Notes under the pieces: model-generated
The model's database searches: none
What the model saw: only the letters and a program-made list of their open reading frames with translations
What the model was told of the DNA's origin: nothing
Program-made: the position numbers and the translations under genes
Part shown: positions 7,382 through 21,022 of the stretch, piece by piece
How the letters are laid out: every line of letters begins with the position of its first letter
How positions within the stretch are numbered: the stretch's first letter is position 1
NCBI GenBank assembly: GCA_022508535.1
Contig: JAFLUZ010000003.1
Location: 56,745-120,744 of the forward strand
Direction: 5' to 3'
Length of the DNA stretch: 64,000 nucleotides
From: Erysipelotrichales bacterium
GTDB taxonomy: Bacteria > Bacillota_I > Bacilli_A > RFN20 > CAG-826

Positions 7382-8401
7382 ATGTCAAAAATTATTTTAG
7401 GGATAGAATCATCTTGTGATGAAACAGCTGTGGCAATTGTTAAAGATGACGAATTATTAGCCAACATTGTCTCCACGCAAATTGATGTTCATACAAAGTA
7501 TGGTGGGGTAATGCCAGAAATTGCTTCACGCTTGCACGCTGAAAATATATCTATTGTTTTAAAAGAAGCTTTAGATAAGGCTAATGTTACAATGGAAGAT
7601 GTGTCAGCAATTGCGGTAACTAGAGGACCTGGTTTAATAGGTGCACTTCATGTTGGAATTCAAGCCGCTAAAACATTAGCACTTCTTTATGATAAACCAT
7701 TGATACCAGTTCACCATTTAGCCGGACATATTTATGCGAATGAATTTGTAAAACCATTGATGTTTCCACTTTTAGCGATAGTAGTAAGTGGAGGAAATAC
7801 CGAATTAGTATTAATGAAAGATCATCTTGATTTTGAAATAATTGGTGAAACAAAAGATGACGCCATAGGAGAATGCTATGATAAAGTAGCAAGAGTAATG
7901 GGCCTTCCATATCCTGGTGGTATTCCTATCGATAAGTTATCAAAAGAAGGCAAGCATACATACAAATTACCGCAACCATTACACGATAAATCTTATGATT
8001 TCTCATATTCTGGCTTAAAAACCAGTATCATTAACATGGTGCATAATATAGAACAAAAAGGTAAAAAAATTAATGTGCCAGACTTATGTTGCTCATTCCA
8101 AGAAACAGCAATTGGAATGATTTTAGAAAAATCATTAAGAGCAGTAGAAGAATATAAAGTTAAACAAGTTGTTTTAGCGGGTGGGGTATCTGCTAACTCT
8201 TATTTAAGAGAACAAATACAAGAACGATTGAAAAATACTGGTATTGATGTTGTTATACCACCGATGTGGTGTTGTACAGATAATGCGGCTATGATTGCAA
8301 AACTTGGTTCTCGTTTATATGATGAAAAAATATTTGCCCCATTATCAATTTCCGTTGATCCAAGTTGGAAAATTGATGATTTTCGAAATTTTAATAATTA
8401 A
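7382..8401 (+). CDS. tsaD: tRNA N6-adenosine threonylcarbamoyltransferase TsaD
   Basis: 339 residues, full length. Seen are GIESSCDETAVA at the N-terminus, the metal-binding HHLAGH near residue 110, SGGNTELV, the GECYDKVARVMGLPYPGG block, LAGGVSANS and the C-terminal CTDNAAMIA segment with the final metal-binding Asp. It transfers threonylcarbamoyl from its AMP adduct, made by TsaC (encoded at 59787), onto tRNA A37. Last gene of its operon. Confidence 0.97.
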   Translation: MSKIILGIESSCDETAVAIVKDDELLANIVSTQIDVHTKYGGVMPEIASRLHAENISIVLKEALDKANVTMEDVSAIAVTRGPGLIGALHVGIQAAKTLALLYDKPLIPVHHLAGHIYANEFVKPLMFPLLAIVVSGGNTELVLMKDHLDFEIIGETKDDAIGECYDKVARVMGLPYPGGIPIDKLSKEGKHTYKLPQPLHDKSYDFSYSGLKTSIINMVHNIEQKGKKINVPDLCCSFQETAIGMILEKSLRAVEEYKVKQVVLAGGVSANSYLREQIQERLKNTGIDVVIPPMWCCTDNAAMIAKLGSRLYDEKIFAPLSISVDPSWKIDDFRNFNN

Positions 8402-8425
8402 TTATTAAAAGTTAATAAAAATAGA

Positions 8426-8434
8426 TGTTATAAT
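8426..8434 (+). promoter_or_regulatory. Extended -10 promoter of asnS
   Basis: TGT-TATAAT at 8426-8434, 28 bases before the asnS start; the -35 region is weak. No T-box leader fits in this short gap. Confidence 0.55.
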
Positions 8435-8462
8435 ATTTATGTTGTGAGGAGAAGATATTAAT

Positions 8463-9854
8463 ATGGAAGAATTTAAGACTGTAAGGGAATTATATGAAAC
8501 ATGTCGCTTCGGAGACACTTTTGAAAAAGAATCAATCTCAGATGTGAAATTAGAAGGTTGGATTAGAACTAATCGTAATAATGGATCAATCGGATTTATT
8601 GAGTTAAATGATGGAACATATTTCCGTAATGCTCAATTAGTTTACGATAAAGAAGTTATTAAAGATTTTGATGTTGTGTCTCATTTTAAGACTGGTGCTG
8701 CAATTTTCATCACAGGGAAATTTGTTTTAACGCCAGAGATGAAGCAACCTTTTGAAATTCAAGTCAAAGCTATTGAACTTGAAGGAGATGTAAGTGAAGA
8801 CTATCCTTTACAAAAGAAACGTCATGGTTTTGAATTTTTACGTGAAATTGCTCATTTGCGTCCACGCACAAATACATTCAATGCTGTTTTCCGTTTAAGA
8901 AGTGTCTTATCAATGGCAATTCATGAATTCTTCCAATCACAAGGATTCATTTATGTACATACTCCAATTATTACTGGAAACGATGCAGAAGGTGCAGGCG
9001 AAGCATTCTCTGTTGTAACAAGCGACAAGGATCCAAATGCATTCTTTGGAAAACCTGCTTCTTTATCAGTATCAGGGCAACTTCAAGTTGAGGCTTTTGC
9101 TTTAGCATATCGTGATGTTTATACATTTGGTCCAACATTTAGAGCAGAAAAATCTAACACTGTCCGTCACGCTTCCGAATTCTGGATGATTGAACCAGAA
9201 ATTGCTTTTGCAGACTTAGAAGATGATATGGATTTAATTGAAGATTGCGTGAGATTCTGTATCAAATATGTCATGGAAAATTGCGAAGAAGAAATGAATT
9301 TCTTTAATACCATGATAGATACAACCTTAATTGATCGCTTAACTGCGGTATTAAATTCACATTTTGCTCGTGTAACATACACTGAAGCAATTGAAGAATT
9401 ACAAAAGGCTAAGGCTAATGGACACAAATTTGAAAATGAAAATATATATTGGGGCATGGATTTACAAAGTGAACATGAAAGATATATCACAGAACAAGTT
9501 ATCAAAGGTCCAGTATTTTTAACAGATTATCCAAAAGATATCAAAGCATTCTATATGCGTTTAAATGATGATGGAAAAACAGTTGCAGCATGTGACTTGT
9601 TAGTGCCAGCAGTTGGTGAACTTGTCGGAGGAAGTCAACGTGAAGAAAGATATGATGTATTATTAGAGAGAATGCATGAGCTTGGTATGAAAACTGAAGG
9701 ACTTGAATGGTACCTTGATTTAAGAAGATATGGTGGATGTAAACATGCCGGATTTGGTATTGGCTTTGATCGTCTTTTAATGTATCTAACAGGTATGGCA
9801 AATATTCGAGATGTTCAACCATTCCCACGCACACCAAACAATTTGAAATTCTAA
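8463..9854 (+). CDS. asnS: Asparaginyl-tRNA synthetase
   Basis: 463-residue class IIb synthetase. The N-terminal OB-fold anticodon-binding domain ([23 protein letters not shown]) is followed by a catalytic core with motif 2 ([21 protein letters not shown], broken here as FRAEKS and RHASEFWM) and motif 3 ([15 protein letters not shown]). The NTVRH and [11 protein letters not shown] positions favour AsnRS over AspRS. With GatCAB encoded at 17782-20968, this organism charges Asn directly, so transamidation is presumably needed for Gln. Confidence 0.95.
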   Translation: MEEFKTVRELYETCRFGDTFEKESISDVKLEGWIRTNRNNGSIGFIELNDGTYFRNAQLVYDKEVIKDFDVVSHFKTGAAIFITGKFVLTPEMKQPFEIQVKAIELEGDVSEDYPLQKKRHGFEFLREIAHLRPRTNTFNAVFRLRSVLSMAIHEFFQSQGFIYVHTPIITGNDAEGAGEAFSVVTSDKDPNAFFGKPASLSVSGQLQVEAFALAYRDVYTFGPTFRAEKSNTVRHASEFWMIEPEIAFADLEDDMDLIEDCVRFCIKYVMENCEEEMNFFNTMIDTTLIDRLTAVLNSHFARVTYTEAIEELQKAKANGHKFENENIYWGMDLQSEHERYITEQVIKGPVFLTDYPKDIKAFYMRLNDDGKTVAACDLLVPAVGELVGGSQREERYDVLLERMHELGMKTEGLEWYLDLRRYGGCKHAGFGIGFDRLLMYLTGMANIRDVQPFPRTPNNLKF

Positions 9855-9865
9855 TGAGGTAATTT

Positions 9866-10894
9866 ATGGCAGAAGAAATAACAGATTTTAACGATGAAGA
9901 ATTAACACGTAAATTATTAGCGAAACGAAGAGTTCGTGGACTTTTAATTGCGGTTAATTTTGTGTTATTCGGTTATTTGGCTTATCAAATAGGCGCCAAT
10001 ATTGTTCATTTGGTTAGGACTGCAAATGATGTGGAAGGAATTGTTCCGATTGCGGATAAAAACCAAAAAGAATCATTAGAAATATATAAAGCGTACGTTA
10101 ATAATGATAAAATTTTTAATGCTGACTTTGCTATATATGGCGATAAGATTTATTTCACAGATGGTAATTTTAATAAAGACAACATTAAGACTATTGAAAA
10201 CGTTCAACTTATTGAAGTGCAAGCGGATAAATCTAAAGATATTATTATAAAAAACAACCTCGCCTATGATAATATTGATGAATATTTAACTAGTGGAGTT
10301 TCGCTTTTCTATGATAAAACTGGAAAAAAGCCTTTGGAAAAGGGGGATTATCTTTTTTATCATGACTATGATAACCCAACAGACTATGGAGAAGCTATTA
10401 AAGTAACAAACCAATTAGATATGAAATATGAGATTTATTCATCTTTAAATAATGAATATGATTTCTGTATTAAAACAACTATATATGCATATAAAAATAA
10501 TCCAGCATTAGTAATGAATGTTGACTATATCGCATCTCTTCCAGATAATTGTTATGATGTGGTTATTGTTGGAGAAGCTGAAAAAGCAGAAAAAATAAAA
10601 AATGAGCTTTACACAAATCAAAAGGTCTTAATTAAAGAGACCATTATAGATAAAGAACTATTTAAAATCAATGCAAGAGAATTAGTAAAAGTAACTGATG
10701 AAATAAGTGATAATGAAGAAAGAGTTACTTACTCATCGGTATTGTTAAATGATGGTCTAGATAAAAGCAAATCTGAAGATCCGTTTATTGTAAATAATGC
10801 TGGCTATGCCATGAGTAGAGGATTTGAATATGAATTCAATAATGAGCATTATGCTGGAAAATTAGCAAAAATAATCGAATTAGAAAATAAATAA
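9866..10894 (+). CDS. Membrane-anchored protein of unknown function
   Basis: I do not recognise this 342-residue protein. One hydrophobic segment near residues 25-48 follows a basic stretch (KRRVRG), and the remaining 290 residues are polar and presumably outside or at the membrane surface. The region around residues 70-200 is Asp/Tyr/Lys-rich. It starts 11 bases after asnS, with AGGTAA before the ATG, so it is probably in the asnS transcript, which ends at the terminator 10893-10923. Confidence 0.75.
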   Translation: MAEEITDFNDEELTRKLLAKRRVRGLLIAVNFVLFGYLAYQIGANIVHLVRTANDVEGIVPIADKNQKESLEIYKAYVNNDKIFNADFAIYGDKIYFTDGNFNKDNIKTIENVQLIEVQADKSKDIIIKNNLAYDNIDEYLTSGVSLFYDKTGKKPLEKGDYLFYHDYDNPTDYGEAIKVTNQLDMKYEIYSSLNNEYDFCIKTTIYAYKNNPALVMNVDYIASLPDNCYDVVIVGEAEKAEKIKNELYTNQKVLIKETIIDKELFKINARELVKVTDEISDNEERVTYSSVLLNDGLDKSKSEDPFIVNNAGYAMSRGFEYEFNNEHYAGKLAKIIELENK

Positions 10895-10923
10895 AAATCG
10901 CTTCGTAATGAAGCGGTTTTTTA
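10893..10923. terminator. Bidirectional terminator
   Basis: AAAAATCGCTTC (10893-10904), loop GTAAT, GAAGCGGTTTTT (10910-10921). It ends the asnS transcript and the minus-strand membrane operon. Confidence 0.85.
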
Positions 10924-11556
10924 TTGAATGTTTTGGTTGTTACTAAGATTTTTTTGGAATACTTTTCTCGATAGTTTGATAGTTTGAATACTACGCGATA
11001 TGAACGCTAAGAGATGTCTAAAGTAAAGAATCAATCCTACTAAAAGAAAAGGAAATGAAATGTAGGCCATAATTGAACTAAAGTTTCCTTCAAAATGTGG
11101 AGTATTTAATGCATCTGGCCATTGAGAAGGGAATATGGTTGGTATTCCAAGAATTGATGCTTTTTCAGCATTTGCCCAGTCCCATTTATAGAATAAGCTT
11201 CCTATACCTGTATCAACTGAGAAATATGTAGCAAAGAATGAATTTCCAGAAAATATATAGCGAACTAAACAAAGAATAAAAGCAATTGCTAATAAAATTA
11301 TTGGAAGGCGAATATTTTTATAAATCATTCTAAAATTTTTAATAAACCCGATTCTTCTAAATTCGCTTGGTCGAGTAATTACTTTTGCTTTGACTAAATC
11401 ATACATATATGTATCGACCGCACGTCCTTGATGGGCCATAATTTTTCGCACAATGTTTACAACAAGACCAATAAGTAAGAAAACTAAAATAACAACTAAA
11501 AATACGGTGATTAAGATTCGTTTGTCTGTTTCAGTAAGTTTAACAAGATGAATCAT
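10921..11556 (-). CDS. Membrane protein, unknown (last gene of three-gene membrane operon)
   Basis: 211 residues, unrecognised. Hydrophobic segments lie near residues 14-36, 83-103 and 164-186. An aromatic loop between the second and third (about 105-160, containing FYKWDWANAEK) would sit outside or in the membrane interface. The start overlaps the stop of the upstream gene in an ATGA arrangement, so the two are translationally coupled. Confidence 0.7.
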   Translation of the reverse strand: MIHLVKLTETDKRILITVFLVVILVFLLIGLVVNIVRKIMAHQGRAVDTYMYDLVKAKVITRPSEFRRIGFIKNFRMIYKNIRLPIILLAIAFILCLVRYIFSGNSFFATYFSVDTGIGSLFYKWDWANAEKASILGIPTIFPSQWPDALNTPHFEGNFSSIMAYISFPFLLVGLILYFRHLLAFISRSIQTIKLSRKVFQKNLSNNQNIQ

Positions 11557-12029
11557 AAATTATCACCTCCGTTTGAATTATTATCTATGAAATTCTCGTT
11601 TGAGGAACTTTGATCGAAATTTTGATGTTGGTTCTCAGAGTATTCAGAATTGTTTTGATTAGAAATTTGATTTGTTTGAGGTGTATTATAAGAATTTTGT
11701 GCTCCAAAAGAATTTTGAGAGTTAAAAGTATTTGGTGCATAAGCATTTGCTTGAGGTGCGCTAAATGGATTTGTTCCATTTAACATAGATTCGCGTACTT
11801 TTTGATTATATTCTTCTTGAGCTTGCAATATTTGTTTTGCTTTTTTATCAATTTCTAATTCGTCTAATACGCTACCACCTTTTGCAAAGTATCTATATAC
11901 GCTGATAAAAAACATAACGATAATTCCTATTAAAGTATAAATAAAATACAAAATTAGAACTAAGAGAATTAAAGGAGATAAAATTGTACATAACAAACCT
12001 AGACCAAAAGTTTTAAGTATTTGAATCAT
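11553..12029 (-). CDS. Membrane protein with Asn/Gln/Ser-rich tail, unknown
   Basis: 158 residues, unrecognised. Two hydrophobic segments fill residues 5-46, then a short charged helix-forming stretch (about 53-83) and a low-complexity tail rich in Asn, Gln, Ser and Phe to the C-terminus. Such tails are usually disordered. It is the middle gene of the 12956-10921 operon. Confidence 0.7.
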   Translation of the reverse strand: MIQILKTFGLGLLCTILSPLILLVLILYFIYTLIGIIVMFFISVYRYFAKGGSVLDELEIDKKAKQILQAQEEYNQKVRESMLNGTNPFSAPQANAYAPNTFNSQNSFGAQNSYNTPQTNQISNQNNSEYSENQHQNFDQSSSNENFIDNNSNGGDNL

Positions 12030-12044
12030 TTAAATCACACTCCT

Positions 12045-12956
12045 TTACTTAATAATTTTAACATTTACTTTATTATTTTTAAACAAATTATAAATAATAT
12101 CAAACATTGTAAATGCCAAAATTGGAAAATCGAGAATTAATGGAATATAAAGCGTCAAAGAATACTGGGATAATAGGACGAAACTTATAAAAGTTATTAC
12201 ACAGACAATAATTTCACATATAATAAACCATTTGTTTTTTAAAAGATCAAAAGAAAAAAGTGATAAAGTAAATATAATTATACTTAGTGACAAAAGAAGA
12301 AACATATAATCGTCAAATAACCAAATAGAAATAAGGGTAAGGACAATTAGAAATATATTTAAATATGAATAAGCTATATAGTGGTGATTAGATTCATTAA
12401 GTTCAACATTGAATTTTGTAATTTCTGAAGAAATAATTAGAAAACTAATAATATTTTGTGTCAAGGCAACTACTAATGTTAATGGCAAAAATAGTTTGTA
12501 TGTTAAATGTTTTTTTTCTTCACCTAAAAATGATGCAAAAACATCTAAAATATTTCGATTATTCGTATATATTACATTAATAAGAGGTAGAGTCATAATT
12601 GAAAATAAAAATTGGCAAAATGAGGAAATGAGAATAGTTAAGCCAATATTTACCTTTTTTTTGATACAAATACCAAAAATTGTGCCTGTGATAAGCGAAG
12701 GTAGAAGTGTGAAAATTATATATTCTAGACCATTTAAATTAATAATAAATGATATGGCGATAGAAGCAATAAAATAAATAGGAGTATATTTAGTTTTACA
12801 AAACAAAATAACTATTGTTGTTATAAAAGGTAATAATAAATAAAGTATCAACGATAATGCAGGCAAAAATAACATTAATGCCGCAAATATAATATTAAAA
12901 GCAGACATTAAAGCGATAAAAGTTAGATTTGATGTTAAACTTTCTTTTTGCTTCAT
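12045..12956 (-). CDS. Multi-pass membrane protein, possibly YybS/ECF S-component-like
   Basis: 303 residues with about eight membrane segments. The N-terminus (a short polar start, then LTFIALMSAFNIIFAALMLF, and LLPFITTIV) resembles the first helices of ECF substrate-binding components and YybS/DUF2232 proteins, but the likeness is general and I cannot name a substrate. It is first in an operon of three membrane proteins on the minus strand. Its start region faces the thioredoxin-like lipoprotein gene, giving a short divergent intergenic region of about 90 bases. Confidence 0.65.
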   Translation of the reverse strand: MKQKESLTSNLTFIALMSAFNIIFAALMLFLPALSLILYLLLPFITTIVILFCKTKYTPIYFIASIAISFIINLNGLEYIIFTLLPSLITGTIFGICIKKKVNIGLTILISSFCQFLFSIMTLPLINVIYTNNRNILDVFASFLGEEKKHLTYKLFLPLTLVVALTQNIISFLIISSEITKFNVELNESNHHYIAYSYLNIFLIVLTLISIWLFDDYMFLLLSLSIIIFTLSLFSFDLLKNKWFIICEIIVCVITFISFVLLSQYSLTLYIPLILDFPILAFTMFDIIYNLFKNNKVNVKIIK

Positions 12957-13047
12957 AACACATTAATTTTACCATAAATTGAATCTTATATACATTTTAT
13001 TTCACAATTCGACAAATTGTCTGCCTATATTATTTATAGGTGATATT

Positions 13048-13458
13048 GTGAAAAGAATGTTTATTGCAATCATGTTATTATGTTCATTAAATTCGTGTAC
13101 ATCTAATTTTGAAAAAACTGATAGTAGTAATGTTAGTGAAAATAGCAACATTTATATTAGTGAAGATGAAGTATTTAGTATAAAAACGCCGCATTTTTGC
13201 TATTTTTTTCTTGTAAGTTGCTCTTCTTGCGAGGCAGTAAAAAGCAAAATAGAATTATATGCAAGTGAGCATAGTGATTTTTATATGTTAGAAGCACCCT
13301 CTGCTTATCAAAAGGGAATAACTAAAGAAGATAGTGTTGGAGTAGAGTGTGTCGATGAAATAAAGTTTTTGGGTTTCCCCACTTTAATATTTGTTGAAAA
13401 TGGCTCATTAAAGAAAATGTATGTTGGAATTAATGAAATAACAAATTTTTTATTTTGA
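13048..13458 (+). CDS. Thioredoxin-fold lipoprotein
   Basis: 136 residues from a GTG at 13048, chosen because AGGTGAT lies at 13038-13044. It has a lipoprotein signal with LNSC, Cys about residue 17, then a thioredoxin-like core: a FFLVSCSSCEAVK segment with a redox CxxC (Cys 58 and 61) and GFPTLIFVENG carrying the cis-Pro loop. An extracytoplasmic thiol-disulfide role, bound to the outer face of the membrane, is likely. The stop is TGA, evidence that TGA is not Trp here. It seems monocistronic. Confidence 0.78.
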   Translation: MKRMFIAIMLLCSLNSCTSNFEKTDSSNVSENSNIYISEDEVFSIKTPHFCYFFLVSCSSCEAVKSKIELYASEHSDFYMLEAPSAYQKGITKEDSVGVECVDEIKFLGFPTLIFVENGSLKKMYVGINEITNFLF

Positions 13459-13504
13459 TTTATAGGCAAAAATTTCTCTTAATTCTCGCGATAATTTCAT
13501 TTTA

Positions 13505-13529
13505 TTTAGCATAATAAATATGCTAAAAT
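13505..13529. promoter_or_regulatory. Inverted repeat over the extended -10 of pcrA
   Basis: TTTAGCAT (13505-13512), 7-nt loop, ATGCTAAA (13520-13527). The right arm is part of TGC-TAAAAT (13521-13529), a good extended -10. A DNA-binding protein at this palindrome would cover the promoter. Confidence 0.45.
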
Positions 13530-13554
13530 ATTTCTTGAAGTATTGGTGATGAAA

Positions 13555-17773
<4,219 letters not shown>

Positions 17774-17781
17774 GTGAATTT

Positions 17782-18078
17782 ATGAAAGCTATAAATAAAG
17801 AAGTATTAAAAGATGCGGCATCAAGATTGATGTTTGATATGTCGGAAGAACAATATGATACGCTTGAAAAAGAGTTTGATATTATGATTAAACAAATGAA
17901 ATTAATTGGTGAAATTCCTGGTGTTGATGAAGTTGAACCAATGACATTCCCTTTTGATGTTGCAACAGATTATTTAAGAGAAGATGAAGTTGAAGAAACA
18001 TTAAGTAAAGATGAAGTTCTCAAAAACGCTAAAGACGTTGTTGATGGCCAAATTAAACTTCCAAAGGTGGTGGGCTAA
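17782..18078 (+). CDS. gatC: Asp/Glu-tRNA amidotransferase subunit GatC
   Basis: 98 residues of the small GatC subunit, which wraps around GatA and stabilises the complex. The pattern with a first helix (AASRLMFDMSEEQ), an EPMTFPFD segment equivalent to V-E-P-T in homologues, and LREDEV is typical. Its stop is directly followed by the gatA ATG. GGTGA ribosome site. Confidence 0.93.
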   Translation: MKAINKEVLKDAASRLMFDMSEEQYDTLEKEFDIMIKQMKLIGEIPGVDEVEPMTFPFDVATDYLREDEVEETLSKDEVLKNAKDVVDGQIKLPKVVG

Positions 18079-19539
18079 ATGAATTATTTAGATTTAACAA
18101 TTAAAGAAATGCATGAAGCTCTTGTAAAAAAAGAAGTTACACCACTTGAACTAACAAAAGAAGCCATTAAAAGAGCAAAAGAAGACTTAAATAACGCTTT
18201 TGAAACAATCTTAGAAAAAGAAGCTATTGATATTGCTTCCAAATTGATAGAACCAGAAGTTGATAATATTTTTTGGGGAATTCCTATTGGAATTAAAGAT
18301 AATTTTTCTACAAAAGGAATTCTTACAACAGGAAGTAGCGAAATCTTAAAAGACTATGTGCCAGTTTTTGATGCAACAGTTGTCGATAAATTGCTAAAAG
18401 CCCACGCAGTACCTATTGCAAAGACTTGTTTAGATGAATTGGCAATGGGTGGAACAGGCACAACTGGTCATAAAGGAACAACATATAATCCATATGATAA
18501 AAAACATGAACGTTTGGCAGGTGGCTCAAGCTGTGGATCAGCTGCAATGGTATCAGCAGGAATTGCTCCATTTGCTTTAGGTAGTGATACTGGTGACTCC
18601 GTACGTAAACCAGCATCATATGTTGGTCTCGTAGGATTTAAACCAACTTGGGGAAGAATTTCACGTTTTGGTCTTTTCCCATTTGCACCATCTCTTGACC
18701 ATGTGGCATATTTCACACGTTCTGTTGAAGATGCAGCACTCTCTTTGAACCTACTTGCTGGTCGTGATTTAAAAGACGCCACGAGTTCTAATGAACCAGT
18801 CGAAAACTATATTGAAGGAATCAACGATTCAATTAGTGGCAAAAAAGTAGCAGTTTTAAAAGAAGTTATTGAAAGTATCCATGATGAAAAAACTTTAGAA
18901 TTATTCAACAAAACTATTGAGAATTTAAAATCTAAAGGCGCGATTGTGGAAACTGTAAGTTTTGATTTGAATTTACTTGAAGCAATTTATCCAACTTATA
19001 TGGTAATTTCTTGTGCAGAAGCTACATCCAATAATGCAAATCTTGATGGTATTAAATTTGGACCTCGTCATGGTGGAGATACCTACCAAGAAGTAATGTG
19101 TAATGCTCGTACTATCGGATTTTGTGAATTAATCCGTAGAAGATTTATTATTGGTAGTTTTGCCCTTATGAGAGAAAATCAAAATGATCTTTTCTTACGT
19201 GCTCAAAAAGCAAGAAGATTAATTGTAAATAAAACAAATGAAATATTATCTAAATATGATTTTATTTATGTTCCAGCTGCTCCTGGTATCGCACCTAAAT
19301 TCACAGATAGTTCAGATAAATTATCTACAAATTACTTAATTGCTGATAATATTTTAGTTTTAGGCAATTTTGCTGGACTCCCATCTATTACTCTTCCAAT
19401 GGGCTTAATTGATGGTATGCCTGTTGGTGCTAATTTAATGGGTGCTAAATTCCAAGAAAAAACACTATTTAATATGGCAAAAGTCATTGAAGATGGAACG
19501 GGATTATATAATCTATCTTCAAGAAAGTTGGTGAAGTAA
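18079..19539 (+). CDS. gatA: Asp/Glu-tRNA amidotransferase subunit GatA
   Basis: 486-residue amidase-signature subunit that releases ammonia from Gln. The Lys-Ser-Ser triad is recognisable: IKDNF (Lys about 75), AGGSSCGSAA, and GSDTGDSVRKPAS. In most GatA proteins the last motif reads GSDTGGSIRQPA; the Asp in place of Gly next to the catalytic Ser is a variant I recall from Mollicutes-like sequences. With GatB and GatC it converts Glu-tRNA(Gln) (or Asp-tRNA(Asn)) to the amide. Confidence 0.95.
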   Translation: MNYLDLTIKEMHEALVKKEVTPLELTKEAIKRAKEDLNNAFETILEKEAIDIASKLIEPEVDNIFWGIPIGIKDNFSTKGILTTGSSEILKDYVPVFDATVVDKLLKAHAVPIAKTCLDELAMGGTGTTGHKGTTYNPYDKKHERLAGGSSCGSAAMVSAGIAPFALGSDTGDSVRKPASYVGLVGFKPTWGRISRFGLFPFAPSLDHVAYFTRSVEDAALSLNLLAGRDLKDATSSNEPVENYIEGINDSISGKKVAVLKEVIESIHDEKTLELFNKTIENLKSKGAIVETVSFDLNLLEAIYPTYMVISCAEATSNNANLDGIKFGPRHGGDTYQEVMCNARTIGFCELIRRRFIIGSFALMRENQNDLFLRAQKARRLIVNKTNEILSKYDFIYVPAAPGIAPKFTDSSDKLSTNYLIADNILVLGNFAGLPSITLPMGLIDGMPVGANLMGAKFQEKTLFNMAKVIEDGTGLYNLSSRKLVK

Positions 19540-19540
19540 G

Positions 19541-20968
19541 ATGAATTTTGAAGCAGTTATTGGTATTGAAATTCACGTAGAGATGAAAACTAAATCTAAA
19601 ATGTTTTCTTCTGCACCTGTAGAATTTGGTGCCGAGCCTAACACTTTAGTAAATCCAGTTGATATTGCTTTTCCAGGTACTATGCCTGTTGTAAATAAGC
19701 AAGCTGTCATTAACGCAATTCGTGTATCTAATGCTTTACATATGAGCATTGATAATGAATTATGGTTTGATCGTAAAAATTATTTCTATGCTGACCTACC
19801 AAAGGGATTCCAAATCACCCAAGATAAAAGACCAATTGGCCGAAATGGTTATGTTACAATAAAGACTGAAAGTGGCGAGAAGAAAATTGAAATTGAAAGA
19901 TTGCATATGGAAGAAGATACATGTAAGCAACTTCACTTATCAACTTATTCGCTTCTTGACTATAACCGTGCTGGTACTCCACTTGTAGAAATTGTTTCTC
20001 GTCCAAATATTAGAAGTGGTGAAGAAGCAATGAAATATGTTGAGCAAATTAAATCTATTGTTCAATACACTGATGTCAGTGATGGAAAAATGGAAGAAGG
20101 CTCATTACGTTGCGATGTAAACATTTCATTACGTCCAATTGGAAGCGATAAATTTGGTACAAAAGTTGAAATCAAAAACTTGAACTCCCTTTCAAATGTT
20201 GAAAAGGCTATCGAATTTGAAATTATCCGTCAACAACAACTTCTTTTAGCAGGTATACCTGTCGATCAAGAAACAAGAAGATTTGATGAAACAAGAAAAG
20301 AAACAGTCTTAATGCGTAAGAAAACAGATGCAGTAGACTATAAATATTTCACTGAACCAAATATTACTCCAATAAGATTAAGCGAAGGTTTTATTAAAAA
20401 CGCTATTGATACTTGTCCAGAACTTGCGAGTTCTAAAAAAGAAAGATACATGAATGTTTTGTCTTTGAGTGAATATGATGCTGATATATTACTCCAAGAT
20501 AAAGATGTGTCAATTTACTTTGATGCAGCTACTAAATTTAAGGCAAATCCTAAATTATTAGCTAACTGGATAATGGTCGATATTGCGGCGTATTTAAATA
20601 AAAACAATATGTCAATTACAGCATTAAAATTATCACCAGAACATTTAAGTGATTTAGTAATGCTTATTGAAGAAGGAAAAATATCCTCAAAACAAGCAAA
20701 AGAAGTATTTGCACAAGTTGTTGAAAGTGATGAATCTCCAATTGAAGTTGCAAATAAACTAGGATTAGTCCAAGTTTCTGATGAAGGCGCAATTAGAGAA
20801 TTAGTTTTAGAAGCTTTAAATGAAAATCCACAATCTATTGAAGATTATAAAAATGGTAAAGATCGTGCAGTGGGATTCTTGGTTGGTCAAGTAATGAAAA
20901 AATCGCATGGTAAAGCTAATCCTGCGATGACATCAAAGATGATTGTAGAAGAATTAAAGAAACGCTAA
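19541..20968 (+). CDS. gatB: Asp/Glu-tRNA amidotransferase subunit GatB
   Basis: 475 residues. The GatB core starts with GIEIHVEMKTKSKMFS, contains the AGTPLVEIVSRP block and KVEIKNLNS, and ends with the YqeY-like tail domain (about 330-475, ending GKANPAMTSKMIVEELKK). GatB holds the misacylated tRNA and phosphorylates its Glu or Asp. Last gene of the pcrA-gatB operon, followed by a strong bidirectional terminator. Confidence 0.96.
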   Translation: MNFEAVIGIEIHVEMKTKSKMFSSAPVEFGAEPNTLVNPVDIAFPGTMPVVNKQAVINAIRVSNALHMSIDNELWFDRKNYFYADLPKGFQITQDKRPIGRNGYVTIKTESGEKKIEIERLHMEEDTCKQLHLSTYSLLDYNRAGTPLVEIVSRPNIRSGEEAMKYVEQIKSIVQYTDVSDGKMEEGSLRCDVNISLRPIGSDKFGTKVEIKNLNSLSNVEKAIEFEIIRQQQLLLAGIPVDQETRRFDETRKETVLMRKKTDAVDYKYFTEPNITPIRLSEGFIKNAIDTCPELASSKKERYMNVLSLSEYDADILLQDKDVSIYFDAATKFKANPKLLANWIMVDIAAYLNKNNMSITALKLSPEHLSDLVMLIEEGKISSKQAKEVFAQVVESDESPIEVANKLGLVQVSDEGAIRELVLEALNENPQSIEDYKNGKDRAVGFLVGQVMKKSHGKANPAMTSKMIVEELKKR

Positions 20969-20977
20969 TAAAAAAAC

Positions 20978-21012
20978 GGATGTGAATTTATATTATTTCA
21001 CATCCATTTTTA
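20978..21012. terminator. Bidirectional terminator
   Basis: GGATGTGAA (20978-20986) and TTCACATCC (20997-21005), 10-nt loop, with A tract before and T tract after. It lies between gatB and the converging membrane-protein gene. Confidence 0.83.
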
Positions 21013-21022
21013 TTTAAATGAT

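Noticed and set aside
13456..13458. Mollicutes code with TGA as Trp
   Set aside because: TGA ends the thioredoxin-like gene here and holB at 52958-52956, Trp residues are TGG, and genes do not break at internal TGA codons.
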